From: an uncultured Alphaproteobacteria bacterium
Lineage (GTDB): Bacteria; Pseudomonadota; Alphaproteobacteria; CAAHEQ01; UBA3637
Direction of reading: 5' to 3'
NCBI GenBank assembly: GCA_934234055.1
Contig: CAKQGY010000007.1
Location: 1 to 64,000 of the forward strand
DNA length: 64,000 nucleotides
Shown here: positions 50,144 to 57,840 of the stretch, in pieces
How positions within the stretch are numbered: position 1 is the first letter of the stretch
How the letters are laid out: each line of letters starts with the position of its first letter
The notes under the pieces: generated by a model
What the model saw: the letters and a program-made list of their open reading frames with translations, nothing else
Databases searched by the model: none
Told to the model about the DNA's origin: nothing
Made by a program: the position numbers and the translations under genes

Positions 50144-50731
50144 ATGCAAAAAATGAAGATTTTTCTGACAGCCACCCTCACGCTGACCATTCTTTGGGTC
50201 GGCCTGATGCGCCTGACCGAGCAAGTCCTGATTCGCAATCTCCCGCGCCTGTTGGCCGACAACATGCCTGCGCTTTCCATCGGCAAAATAACACGCGCCG
50301 GTTGCATTTTTCAAGCCTGCCTCACGGCGCACAACCTCACTCTGTCTTTTCCTGATTCAGACCTCACAGTGCCCCGGCTCACGGCTCGCCTGACACCGGT
50401 ATATCCCCCGCGGCTCACGCTGCAAACCCCGCCCGAAGGCGCGCTGATTGTGGACGCCACTTTGACCCCAAAACGCTGGGAAGTCCGTCAATTGTTCGCC
50501 CGGCTTTCCCCCCTCACAGTTCAAGCCCACGGCACCCTAGCCCCCGATTCAGGCGCGCTGTTCGTCCGGACCACCGGCCTAAAATCCTATCTCACGCGCC
50601 TCAGTATTTTGCCTGCATGGCTGACCTACCTGGCCCAAGATTCAGCCCAAACCTTCCCTTTAACGCTCCGAAACGGTGCGTTGGCATACCAAGACATTCC
50701 ACTGATTTATTTAGATTTTTGGCAGCGATAA
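50144..50731 (+). CDS. Hypothetical membrane-anchored protein, probably from a leaderless mRNA
   Basis: 195 aa from the ATG at 50144. An N-terminal membrane anchor (residues 4-24, KIFLTATLTLTILWVGLMRL) is followed by a beta-rich domain. That domain has two cysteines (FQACL) and repeated short strands (DLTVPRLTARLTPVYPPRL, then TPPEGALIVDATLT), somewhat like AsmA/YhdP- or LptC-type lipid-transport folds; that resemblance is weak. No ribosome binding site precedes it, and the promoter places the mRNA start at the ATG. Its 3' end overlaps the convergent lipoprotein gene by 25 nt. Confidence 0.68.
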   Translation: MQKMKIFLTATLTLTILWVGLMRLTEQVLIRNLPRLLADNMPALSIGKITRAGCIFQACLTAHNLTLSFPDSDLTVPRLTARLTPVYPPRLTLQTPPEGALIVDATLTPKRWEVRQLFARLSPLTVQAHGTLAPDSGALFVRTTGLKSYLTRLSILPAWLTYLAQDSAQTFPLTLRNGALAYQDIPLIYLDFWQR

Positions 50732-51072
50732 AAAGCGGTATTCGGTTCCATCAGGCGACAGTTAAACACCGCCCGCCCATCTGCCACCGCCACCAATCCG
50801 CGCTCGGCACAGGCCGCCTCGGCCAACGCCTGAACCTCGGCCGTGTCATGCCACAGAGGATTATAACACACCGCCACGCGTTCAGGCCGAGATTGCCCCA
50901 CCGGCGCCACCTGCCCGGCCTCGCGCCGTGAATCGACAAAAGGCGCCACCTCTGCGCAGGCCGTCAGCAAGAGCCCCGCTCCCCCAACGCCCGCGCACAG
51001 TGCCTTTTTGATAAAGTTGTTATTTTTCAAGCCCTTAAACACTTGTTTTAACGGATGCCAAAGATTTATCAT
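50707..51072 (-). CDS. Hypothetical small lipoprotein downstream of carD
   Basis: 121 aa if translated from the ATG at 51072. Signal KKALCAGVGGAGLLLTAC with lipobox LLTAC. The mature part of ~75 residues contains three more cysteines (VCYNPLW, AACAERG, FNCRL, FYRC) and no known domain. The start is uncertain: the ATG at 51072 overlaps carD by 38 nt and lacks a clear ribosome binding site, and a GTG near 51045 is an alternative. It probably shares the carD transcript. Confidence 0.62.
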   Translation of the reverse strand: MINLWHPLKQVFKGLKNNNFIKKALCAGVGGAGLLLTACAEVAPFVDSRREAGQVAPVGQSRPERVAVCYNPLWHDTAEVQALAEAACAERGLVAVADGRAVFNCRLMEPNTAFYRCQKSK

Positions 51073-51559
51073 ACAGGATCGCTTCCACTTTGGCTTGTGC
51101 TTCGACTTCATTGATTTTATGCACGACGGCATATTCGGGTGCAAATCGACCCATCGCCTGCTCAAAGATTTGGCGTTCGCTATAAGTTTGTTCAGCGAAG
51201 TCCGGATTTTTATACAAGTCGCGCAAGACTTCCGCCACGGCCACCGGGTCGCCCGAGTTGATTTTCGTCAGGTATTCTTGCGAACGTTTGCTCCATTGGG
51301 CGCGTTTAATTTTTGCTTTCCCTTGCAAGGTATGTTCGGCGACTTTCATAACCGAGGCATCCGACACCTGGCGCAAACCGCTGTTTTTAGCTTTTGCCAA
51401 GGGAATACGCAGCATCATTTTATCTTTATTAAAGTTAATCGCAATCAGATCCAGACTTTGTCCGGCAACATCTGTTTTTTGGATTTCTTTAACCTGTCCG
51501 ACACCGTGCGCCGGATAGACAACGAAATCACCAGGATTAAATGTGTAGTCTTTTGACAT
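51035..51559 (-). CDS. carD: CarD-family transcriptional regulator
   Basis: 174 aa from the ATG at 51559, 8 nt after AAAGGAG. The RNA-polymerase-interacting domain is at the N-terminus (FNPGDFVVYPAHGVGQVKEI, the Tudor-like fold). The helical C-terminal DNA-binding domain includes KRAQWSKRSQEYLTKINSGD and LAEVLRDLYKNPD-like motifs. CarD binds the RNA polymerase beta lobe and stabilises open complexes, often at rRNA promoters. An extended -10 promoter lies upstream. Confidence 0.94.
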   Translation of the reverse strand: MSKDYTFNPGDFVVYPAHGVGQVKEIQKTDVAGQSLDLIAINFNKDKMMLRIPLAKAKNSGLRQVSDASVMKVAEHTLQGKAKIKRAQWSKRSQEYLTKINSGDPVAVAEVLRDLYKNPDFAEQTYSERQIFEQAMGRFAPEYAVVHKINEVEAQAKVEAILYDKSLASVKTSV

Positions 51560-51590
51560 ATCATGTTCTCCTTTCTGTCTGACAGGGGGC

Positions 51591-51619
51591 ATTATAGCAC
51601 ATTTTTTTCAATTTTGAAA
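51591..51619 (-). promoter_or_regulatory. Promoter of carD, extended -10
   Basis: On the minus strand TATAAT (51596-51591) preceded by TGC, with a weak TTTCAA -35 at 17 bp. Confidence 0.6.
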
Positions 51620-51844
51620 GCACAAAATGCGATTTTCAGATTTTTTTTGCATATCTGTTTGAACTTCCCGATTTTTTCATATAGTTCTCCCCTCTGCCTT
51701 TTTCCACTCCCCCACCCTTTCGTGTGTATCCTAGCCAAACCGGCCTTATTTATCGCTCTTTCGTCGGTTGCAATCCCGACACAGCATTTGACAGTTATCC
51801 GGGGTCGTATGCCCCCCACCGTTTCAACGCTTTTGCGTTTTTTA
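51620..51844. other. Gap between the carD promoter and the next gene
   Basis: No gene recognised; the T- and C-rich frames here lack ribosome binding sites. A short hairpin AACGC-TTTT-GCGTT followed by T (51826-51843) may insulate the next promoter. Confidence 0.35.
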
Positions 51845-51873
51845 TTGCGTTATTTTTGATTTTGTGCTATAAT
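51845..51873 (+). promoter_or_regulatory. Promoter of 51907-52522 genes
   Basis: TTGCGT (51845-51850), 17-bp spacer, consensus TATAAT (51868-51873). Confidence 0.75.
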
Positions 51874-51906
51874 GGGGTCATCTTAACAATTCACAGGAGG
51901 TTTTTT

Positions 51907-52122
51907 ATGAGCAAGAAACAATTTATTCGCTATGACGCCGATCCCGAGATGACAATCGGTTGTGCGATTACCGAAGCGGTCGAGCTCTCCAAACGCGCAC
52001 ACAAGCCGGTTGTGGCTCATGTGCGGGGCATAGCCGTTCGTGTCAATCGCCATACCAGCTTGGACGACGGCGTTTCGCGCTATCGCCAGGCCGTTGAACG
52101 CCTGACCCGCACCCGCACGTAA
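51907..52122 (+). CDS. Hypothetical small protein
   Basis: 71 aa from the ATG at 51907, 6 nt after AGGAGG. Helical segment MTIGCAITEAVELSKRAHKP, then VVAHVRGIAVRVNRHTSLDD and a basic C-terminus. No domain is recognised. A consensus promoter and near-perfect ribosome binding site suggest strong expression. It lies 22 nt before the secreted cysteine-rich gene and is probably cotranscribed. Confidence 0.7.
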   Translation: MSKKQFIRYDADPEMTIGCAITEAVELSKRAHKPVVAHVRGIAVRVNRHTSLDDGVSRYRQAVERLTRTRT

Positions 52123-52144
52123 CCTCAACTCAACAGGAGAAAAA

Positions 52145-52522
52145 ATGAAAAGATTATTATGCACACTGGCTGTATTGTTGCTGACTGTCCCGGCATTCGC
52201 CGATTGCCTTTCGCCTGACGCTTCTCCGGAGGTCGCTGCGGCATGCAAAAAACACAAAACGGATTGTCCCCCGGGCACAATTTACACGGTTATTTTGGGA
52301 TATGATTTTGAGGTTAAGTATGCCAAATGTGTCCCATGTGATTCGTATGAGTATATCCCTCTATACCCGGCCTGCACCACCGCGTCCGAGGCTCGCAAAC
52401 GCTGCCCCGACAGATACATCGCTTATGATTGCGGTGTTGGTTCTGTTTTGTCTTGCGCTTCTCATTTGCAGGTAGACAAGCGGACTAAAACCTGCACACT
52501 TCCCCCGAATATCATGTATTAA
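52145..52522 (+). CDS. Small cysteine-rich secreted protein, family copy 2
   Basis: 125 aa with signal peptide (cleavage after AFA, residue 19). Nine mature cysteines are arranged as CPPGTIY, CVPCDSYEYIPLYPACTT, KRCPDRYIAYDCG and C-terminal CT. The stretch CVPC...RCPDRYIAYDC aligns with CYKC...SCPNRYLSY of the protein at 32257. AGGAG precedes the ATG. Its function is unknown. Disulfide-rich exported modules could be adhesins, protease-resistant surface tags or host-directed factors. Confidence 0.75.
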   Translation: MKRLLCTLAVLLLTVPAFADCLSPDASPEVAAACKKHKTDCPPGTIYTVILGYDFEVKYAKCVPCDSYEYIPLYPACTTASEARKRCPDRYIAYDCGVGSVLSCASHLQVDKRTKTCTLPPNIMY

Positions 52523-52580
52523 ACCGACCGCCACACCGTAAAAGGTTTTCCAAATCCACCGTTTCCCCCTTTAATTTAGT

Positions 52581-52609
52581 TTGACATCGGGGCACTTTTT
52601 TGCTACACT
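52581..52609 (+). promoter_or_regulatory. Strong promoter without an obvious gene behind it
   Basis: Perfect TTGACA (52581-52586), 17-bp spacer, TACACT (52604-52609). The transcript would start near 52616. Confidence 0.75.
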
Positions 52610-52615
52610 TTTTTA

Positions 52616-52880
52616 TGATAACACCAACAGTTAACAGGAAAGTAAAAGTATTATGATTTCAAAAAGACCGTTGTATTGATCCCCCGATGAAAGGTATATC
52701 TCGGGATATACCTGAATATATACCCACCGTGAGCCCTGATTTTACCAAGTGTGAGCTCCCTCATCCCAACAAACGCACAGGTTGCAACGTAAAAACAATT
52801 TACGATTTTTTACGGTCAGCCTGTCTATCGAAAAAGTCTATATCTTCAAACAGTTCTGCTTGCTTTAATTGATAGCATTT
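52616..52880 (+). ncRNA. Candidate non-coding RNA or decayed leader
   Basis: Downstream of the promoter at 52581 no reading frame with a good ribosome binding site is longer than 13 codons; the 61-codon frame at 52687 lacks one. A perfect 9-bp hairpin with TCGG loop sits at 52692-52713. No clear terminator is visible, so the 3' end is a guess. It could be an sRNA, an untranslated leader for the polysaccharide operon, or remains of a gene. Confidence 0.35.
52692..52713 (+). other. Perfect RNA hairpin
   Basis: AGGTATATC and GATATACCT around the tetraloop TCGG, inside the candidate transcript. Confidence 0.6.
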
Positions 52881-52912
52881 TGATTTTTATACCAAAATTT
52901 TCAAAAAAATAG

Positions 52913-52941
52913 TTGACTTACTTTACAACTTATAGTAGTAT
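52913..52941 (+). promoter_or_regulatory. Candidate promoter of the heptose/glycan operon
   Basis: TTGACT (52913-52918), 17-bp spacer, TAGTAT (52936-52941). Confidence 0.5.
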
Positions 52942-52993
52942 TTTACACAAGAAAAGTATCTGTCATTAGCTTTTAATGAAAGGAACTGCAATA

Positions 52994-53062
52994 ATGTCAA
53001 CATATTTAGTAACGGGTGGAGCCGGATTTATTGGCAGTCATCTGGCCGATAAAAAGGATTAA
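52994..53062 (+). pseudogene. 22-codon fossil of an NAD-dependent epimerase gene
   Basis: Starts ATG and reads MSTYLVTGGAGFIGSHLAD, then KKD and a stop. This is the Rossmann start (TGGAGFIGSH) of the extended SDR/GalE family, and everything after the first helix is missing. AAAGGA 10 nt upstream would allow translation. The remnant's last codons contain the AAGGA site of the hddC-gmhB gene (ATG at 53065). Probably an internal deletion joined the promoter and start of an epimerase gene to the operon. Confidence 0.7.
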
Positions 53063-53064
53063 TT

Positions 53065-54348
53065 ATGCAACTAGTCATATTGGCCGGCGGAAAAGGAACT
53101 CGCCTGGGACTGACGGATATTCCCAAGCCAATGGTCTCTATGGCGGGAAAGCCTTTGCTGGAACACCAAATTGAACTGGCCAAGCACTATGGTGTGGACG
53201 AAATTTTCATTCTCTCAGGGCATTTGGCGCATGTTATCAGCGATTATTTTAAAGACGGTTCTAAATGGGGGGTCAAGATACATCACATTATTGAGCCAAA
53301 ACCTCTCGGAACGGCCGGGGCATTAAAGTTGCTAAAAGGAAAACTGACTGACCGATTTTTAGTTTTCTATGGTGATGTTGTCATGGATTTTGACATTAAA
53401 TCTTTCCAAAATTTTGATTTGGCCCACAATGGAATAGCGTCCATTTTAGTTCACCCCAACGATCATCCTTATGACAGCGATTTAATTGAGATTAACAACA
53501 CGGATAAAGTATTGGCATTTCTACCCAAACCACATCCACATAATTTGAATTATCGTAATCTTGTGAATGCGGCTGTATATATATTATCTCCGGAAATTAT
53601 GGATTATATAGAAGATGATGTATCAAGTGATTTTGGAAAAGACATATTTCCCAAGGTTTTGAAAGCGCAAAAAGATATTTATGCTTATCAGACGGCGGAA
53701 TACGTCAAAGATATGGGGACGAAAGATCGTTTTCTGGCCGTATGCCAAGATTTAGAAAGCGGTAAAGTCAGTCGGCTCAACAAAAGAAATAAGCGTCCGG
53801 CTATATTTTTAGACCGAGATGGCACACTAAATAAAAATATGGACACACATCCGTCGGTCAAAGATTTTGAATTACTTCCCGATGTAGCCCAAGCCGTTAA
53901 ACTTATTAATTCCACAAATTACCTGGCAATCATTATTACAAATCAACCCATGATAGCAAAAGGTTTCATCAGTTTCCAAGACGTTGAAAATATTCATAAA
54001 AAACTGGAAACAGACCTTGGGAGCAATCAAGCGTATGTAGATCGTATTTACTATTGCCCGCACCACCCGGACAAAGGTTTTGCCGGAGAGATCCCGGATC
54101 TTAAAATAGATTGTGATTGCCGCAAACCGAAAATCGGCCTGTTTTTACAAGCTCAACAAGATTTTAACATTGATTTATCCCGGTCATGGATGATTGGTGA
54201 CAGTGAAACGGATATGCAGGCCGGAAAAACAGCCGGTTGTAAAACCATTTTGGTAAATAACACTGTGTCGCGTTGTGAGATTGCCGATTTTCAGGCAAAT
54301 AATCTTTTAGCCGCAATAAATTTAATTTTAGAAAGGAGCAAAAAATGA
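53065..54348 (+). CDS. hddC-gmhB: Bifunctional heptose-1-phosphate guanylyltransferase / heptose-1,7-bisphosphate 7-phosphatase
   Basis: 427 aa. Residues 1-235 are a sugar nucleotidyltransferase (LAGGKGTRLG, DIPKPMVSMAGKPLLEHQ, FYGDVVMDFD) of the HddC/RmlA type. Residues 244-427 are a HAD-IIIA phosphatase with Asp250/Asp252 (FLDRDGTLN) and the GmhB zinc-loop pattern CPHHPD...CDCRKPK, then MIGDSETDMQAGK. Together they would remove the 7-phosphate and add GMP, making GDP-D-glycero-D-manno-heptose. The fusion is notable. The stop overlaps the next gene by 4 nt. Confidence 0.85.
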   Translation: MQLVILAGGKGTRLGLTDIPKPMVSMAGKPLLEHQIELAKHYGVDEIFILSGHLAHVISDYFKDGSKWGVKIHHIIEPKPLGTAGALKLLKGKLTDRFLVFYGDVVMDFDIKSFQNFDLAHNGIASILVHPNDHPYDSDLIEINNTDKVLAFLPKPHPHNLNYRNLVNAAVYILSPEIMDYIEDDVSSDFGKDIFPKVLKAQKDIYAYQTAEYVKDMGTKDRFLAVCQDLESGKVSRLNKRNKRPAIFLDRDGTLNKNMDTHPSVKDFELLPDVAQAVKLINSTNYLAIIITNQPMIAKGFISFQDVENIHKKLETDLGSNQAYVDRIYYCPHHPDKGFAGEIPDLKIDCDCRKPKIGLFLQAQQDFNIDLSRSWMIGDSETDMQAGKTAGCKTILVNNTVSRCEIADFQANNLLAAINLILERSKK

Positions 54349-55328
54349 CTAAAAATGTATTAATCACAGGTATTACTGGTTTCGCGGGAAGCCATTTAAT
54401 GGATTATATTCTGGAAAACACAGACTATACCGTTTATGGTTTAAAAAGAATGAATTCCAGCCTTAAAAATATTAAACATGCATTGGATCGGATTCACCTG
54501 ATTGATGGAGATTTATTGGACGAAAGCAGCCTTATTAACGCCCTTAAGATTGCAAAACCCGATCAAATTTATCATTTGGGTGCTTTAAGTTGGGTTACCC
54601 CTTCTTGGAATATGCCGGCGGTCTATATGCAAACAAATGCTATTGGGACAATCAATTTACTTGAAGCAATGCGTGTTGTTGGAAATAATGCAAGGGTTTT
54701 AACCAGCGCAACCCCGGAAGAGTTTGGTGATGTGCCCTTGGATATGTTGCCTATTACAGAAAAAACACGGATTCATCCTATTAACCCTTATGCTGCCAGT
54801 AAAGCGGCTCAGGATATGGTCTGTATGACATACTATGCCAGCTATAATATGGATATCGTCCGAACCCGAGCCTTTAATCATGAAGGTCCAAGACGTAATG
54901 TTCATGGAGCCATTGCTTCATTCGCTTATCAAATTGCCTGTATAGAGGCCGGATTACAAGAACCCGTCATTAAAGTGGGTAATTTATCTGCCACACGTAA
55001 TTTTACAGATATTAGAGATACCGTCAGAGCTTATTTTTTGGCTATGGAAAAAGGTAAAAGTGGTGAGTTGTACTTGATCGGAACAGATCAAATTTACACG
55101 ATGGAAGCTTTATTAAAGAAGTTAATTACCTTCTCAACCAAGGCCAAAGAAATTACTATAGAGGTTGATCCGGCACGTGTTCGTCCGACAGAATTGATGA
55201 CCTTCATTGGAGATTATACCAAATTCAAGACACAAACCGGTTGGGAAATGAAGTATAAGATTGACGAAACCCTTCAGTCTGTTTTGGATTATTGGAGAGG
55301 CGAAGTTGCTAAACAAGAATTGAGATAA
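54345..55328 (+). CDS. GDP-sugar 4,6-dehydratase (GMD/DmhA-like)
   Basis: 327 aa extended SDR. Cofactor motif TGITGFAGSH; catalytic Tyr149 and Lys153 (NPYAASKAAQD); TSATPEEFGD, where Glu125 or Glu126 matches the dehydratase acid/base. RAFNHEGPRRNVHGAIASFA and RNFTDIRDTVRAY are close to GDP-mannose 4,6-dehydratases. In this heptose operon the substrate is probably GDP-D-glycero-D-manno-heptose, as for DmhA of Yersinia and Campylobacter; GDP-mannose remains an alternative. First step towards a 6-deoxy sugar. Confidence 0.85.
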   Translation: MTKNVLITGITGFAGSHLMDYILENTDYTVYGLKRMNSSLKNIKHALDRIHLIDGDLLDESSLINALKIAKPDQIYHLGALSWVTPSWNMPAVYMQTNAIGTINLLEAMRVVGNNARVLTSATPEEFGDVPLDMLPITEKTRIHPINPYAASKAAQDMVCMTYYASYNMDIVRTRAFNHEGPRRNVHGAIASFAYQIACIEAGLQEPVIKVGNLSATRNFTDIRDTVRAYFLAMEKGKSGELYLIGTDQIYTMEALLKKLITFSTKAKEITIEVDPARVRPTELMTFIGDYTKFKTQTGWEMKYKIDETLQSVLDYWRGEVAKQELR

Positions 55329-55349
55329 CAATTCTTCCGGGAGGTGGTT

Positions 55350-56267
55350 ATGAATATTTTGATTACAGGAGCTGATGGTTTTATCGGTCGGCACCTTTGT
55401 GAAAAATTAAAATCAGTGAATAATATTGTGGGAATCGGTCTATTTGATAACTCAATTGAAGGAATTACTTATCACAAAATAAATGTTTTGGACAAGCAAT
55501 CTCTTACTGATTTATGCGCAAAATATAAATTTGATAAGGTAATTCATGCGGCCGGCGTTACTTTCCACGATGACATCGTCAACAAAAAACAAATGTCTCT
55601 TGATGTTTGTTTCCGGGGAACGGAAAATTTAATAACAGCCTTTAATACTTATTGTCACGGCGGTCTTTTTGTTTATACTTCTACGGGAAAGATTTACGGA
55701 GGCGGCATTACTCAACCGATAGATGAGTTGACTCCCCCTAATCCCACAAATGTTTTGGGGAAGCAAAAACGCATGGTTGAACAGGTCATCGATTATTATT
55801 CTTCTGATAATCTTGACAATAAGTTCGTTATTTTTCGTATGTTTAATATATATGGATATGGGCAACGCCCTACCTTCGTTATTCCGCACATTATGGAGCA
55901 GATCAAAGTTTCTGATACGCTATCTCTCGGAAACATTAATGATGCACGAGATTACCTACATATCACAGATTTAGCGGATTGTTTTGCCACCCTATTAAAA
56001 AATTATAAGGCCAAACAGCAATTAGAATATTTTAATATCGGCACGGGAAAAGCTTATTCTGTCAAAGATATTTTGGAAATTATTGAAAAAGCAACTAATC
56101 GTCACTTCAATATCCGTATTGATGCTCAAAAATTACGTCATGACGAAACCAGTGTTGAATATGCCGATATCGAAAAGATCAGACAATTTACTGGTTGGGA
56201 ACCTAAAATCAGTATTGAAAAAGGGCTCTGTGATATTTTAGAAAAGAGTCATTTATTAGTGAGGTAA
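55350..56267 (+). CDS. Extended SDR sugar reductase/epimerase with altered catalytic motif
   Basis: 305 aa from the ATG at 55350, 5 nt after GGGAGG. Rossmann motif TGADGFIGRH, STGKIYGG, and RDYLHITDLADCF typical of the family. The usual Tyr-Gly-x-Ser-Lys reads LGKQK (136-140): Lys140 is kept but the catalytic Tyr is Leu. If active, it may use another proton donor. By position it would be the C4-reductase (DmhB/RMD-like) or an epimerase acting on the 4-keto-6-deoxy-heptose. It is 1 nt before hddA. Confidence 0.78.
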   Translation: MNILITGADGFIGRHLCEKLKSVNNIVGIGLFDNSIEGITYHKINVLDKQSLTDLCAKYKFDKVIHAAGVTFHDDIVNKKQMSLDVCFRGTENLITAFNTYCHGGLFVYTSTGKIYGGGITQPIDELTPPNPTNVLGKQKRMVEQVIDYYSSDNLDNKFVIFRMFNIYGYGQRPTFVIPHIMEQIKVSDTLSLGNINDARDYLHITDLADCFATLLKNYKAKQQLEYFNIGTGKAYSVKDILEIIEKATNRHFNIRIDAQKLRHDETSVEYADIEKIRQFTGWEPKISIEKGLCDILEKSHLLVR

Positions 56268-56268
56268 A

Positions 56269-57270
56269 ATGATTATAACCAGAACACCTTTTCGTGTCAG
56301 TTTTGCCGGCGGTGGCAGTGATTTATCAAATTATTATGAAAAATACGGAGGTGCCGTTGTCAGCACCGCAATCAACAAGTATGTATATCTGTCAATGCAT
56401 CCTTATTTCTTTAATAATGAGTATCTTTTAAAATATTCTCAAACTGAAAATGCAAAATCCATCAATGAAATACAGCATCGCATTGTCAAAGAAGTATTTA
56501 AGTTGTATAATATAAAAGGTATAAGTCTCTGTTCTGACGCGGACATTCCGGCGGGGACCGGCCTGGCTTCATCTTCTGCTTTTTCGGTTGGCTTGATACA
56601 CCTGTGTAATGCATGGAATGAAACTTATCTCGACAGAGAGCAGATAGCGGAACAGGCGTGCCATGTTGAAATTGATTTATTAAAAGAGCCCATCGGGAAA
56701 CAGGATCAATACGCTTGTTCTTGTGGCGGCCTTAATTTCATAGAGTTTGAAAAAAATGGCAAAGTGAACGTTGAAAAAATTTACTTATCTTCTGACGGAT
56801 ATGAAAAACTGCAAAATAATCTTTTGTTATTTTATACAGGTAAAACCCACAAGGCGGGCGATATTTTGAAAGAGCAAAAGAAAAACACCACGGATGATAC
56901 AAAAAAGATTGAAAATTTACACAAAATGGTTTCACTGGCCAAGGATTTAAGGTCTAATCTTCTTCACAATGATATCGATTCGATGGGAGAGATTCTCAAA
57001 ACGAATTGGGCGTTAAAGAAAAGTTTAGCAAGTTGTATTTCAGATCCGTTTATTGATGAGCAATATGCGACGGCCATAAAAGCCGGTGCAGCCGGTGGAA
57101 AATTATTAGGTGCCGGCGGTGGCGGTTTTTTGCTTTTTTATGTCCCCGAAAAAAATCACACGCGTGTCCGTTCGGCCTTATCCCATCTGCGAGAAATGAA
57201 ATTTGAGTTTGATAACAAAGGAACGAACGTAATTTACTACAACCGGTCATCAATGAAAGGAATAAAATGA
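56269..57270 (+). CDS. hddA: D-glycero-alpha-D-manno-heptose 7-phosphate kinase (GHMP family)
   Basis: 333 aa. GHMP motifs: N-terminal TRTPFRVSFAGGGSDLSNYY, ATP loop DIPAGTGLASSSAFSVG, and C-terminal KLLGAGGGGFLLFY. FAGGGSDLP-type starts and the neighbour gmhA identify HddA, which phosphorylates heptose-7-phosphate at C1 in the GDP-heptose route. Overlaps gmhA by 4 nt (ATGA). Confidence 0.9.
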   Translation: MIITRTPFRVSFAGGGSDLSNYYEKYGGAVVSTAINKYVYLSMHPYFFNNEYLLKYSQTENAKSINEIQHRIVKEVFKLYNIKGISLCSDADIPAGTGLASSSAFSVGLIHLCNAWNETYLDREQIAEQACHVEIDLLKEPIGKQDQYACSCGGLNFIEFEKNGKVNVEKIYLSSDGYEKLQNNLLLFYTGKTHKAGDILKEQKKNTTDDTKKIENLHKMVSLAKDLRSNLLHNDIDSMGEILKTNWALKKSLASCISDPFIDEQYATAIKAGAAGGKLLGAGGGGFLLFYVPEKNHTRVRSALSHLREMKFEFDNKGTNVIYYNRSSMKGIK

Positions 57271-57839
57271 TGTTTAATTTCTCACAAGACATTGACGATT
57301 ATTTGGCAAAATTAAAACAAACCATTGATAATTTAGACAAAACAGAGATTAACACTTTTATCAATATGCTGATAAAAGCCCGAGACGAAAGTAGAACAAT
57401 TTTTATTATGGGCAACGGTGGTTCGGCTTCCACAGCCTCACATTTTTGTTGTGATTTTAACAAGGGGGCTTCTTACGGCTATGGCAAGAGATTTAGATTT
57501 ATCTGCCTGAATGATAATACGGCGACGATGATGGCCTATTCAAATGATGTCGCTTACGAGGACGCCTTGGTTGAACAACTTAAAAACTTTTTTGAACCGG
57601 GTGATTATGTCATTGGGATCAGTGGCTCCGGCAACAGTAAAAACGTCATTAAAGCGATAGAGTATGCGAATGAGAATGGTGGTGTCAGCATCGGACTGAC
57701 CGGCTACCAAGGCGGTAAATTAAAACGAATTTGCCATCATTCCGTCAATATGAATGTGGATGATATGCAAATATCCGAGGATTTACACATGATGATGGAT
57801 CACTTATCCCTCAGAATTATTACCGGAAAGGAATATTAG
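57267..57839 (+). CDS. gmhA: Sedoheptulose 7-phosphate isomerase
   Basis: 190 aa SIS-domain protein. FIMGNGGSASTASHFCCDF and GISGSGNSKNVIKAIEYA form the sugar-phosphate pocket, with DDMQISEDLHMMMDHL near the C-terminus as in GmhA. It converts sedoheptulose 7-phosphate to D-glycero-D-manno-heptose 7-phosphate, the entry step of the pathway encoded by the four genes upstream. Confidence 0.92.
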   Translation: MMFNFSQDIDDYLAKLKQTIDNLDKTEINTFINMLIKARDESRTIFIMGNGGSASTASHFCCDFNKGASYGYGKRFRFICLNDNTATMMAYSNDVAYEDALVEQLKNFFEPGDYVIGISGSGNSKNVIKAIEYANENGGVSIGLTGYQGGKLKRICHHSVNMNVDDMQISEDLHMMMDHLSLRIITGKEY

Positions 57840-57840
57840 A

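Noticed and set aside
51563..51859. 98-codon plus-strand frame between carD and the next gene
   Set aside because: T/C-rich, hydrophobic by composition, no ribosome binding site, and it overlaps the carD promoter and a hairpin.
52687..52872. 61-codon frame after the orphan promoter
   Set aside because: No ribosome binding site, no recognisable features, and its start contains the hairpin at 52692-52713.
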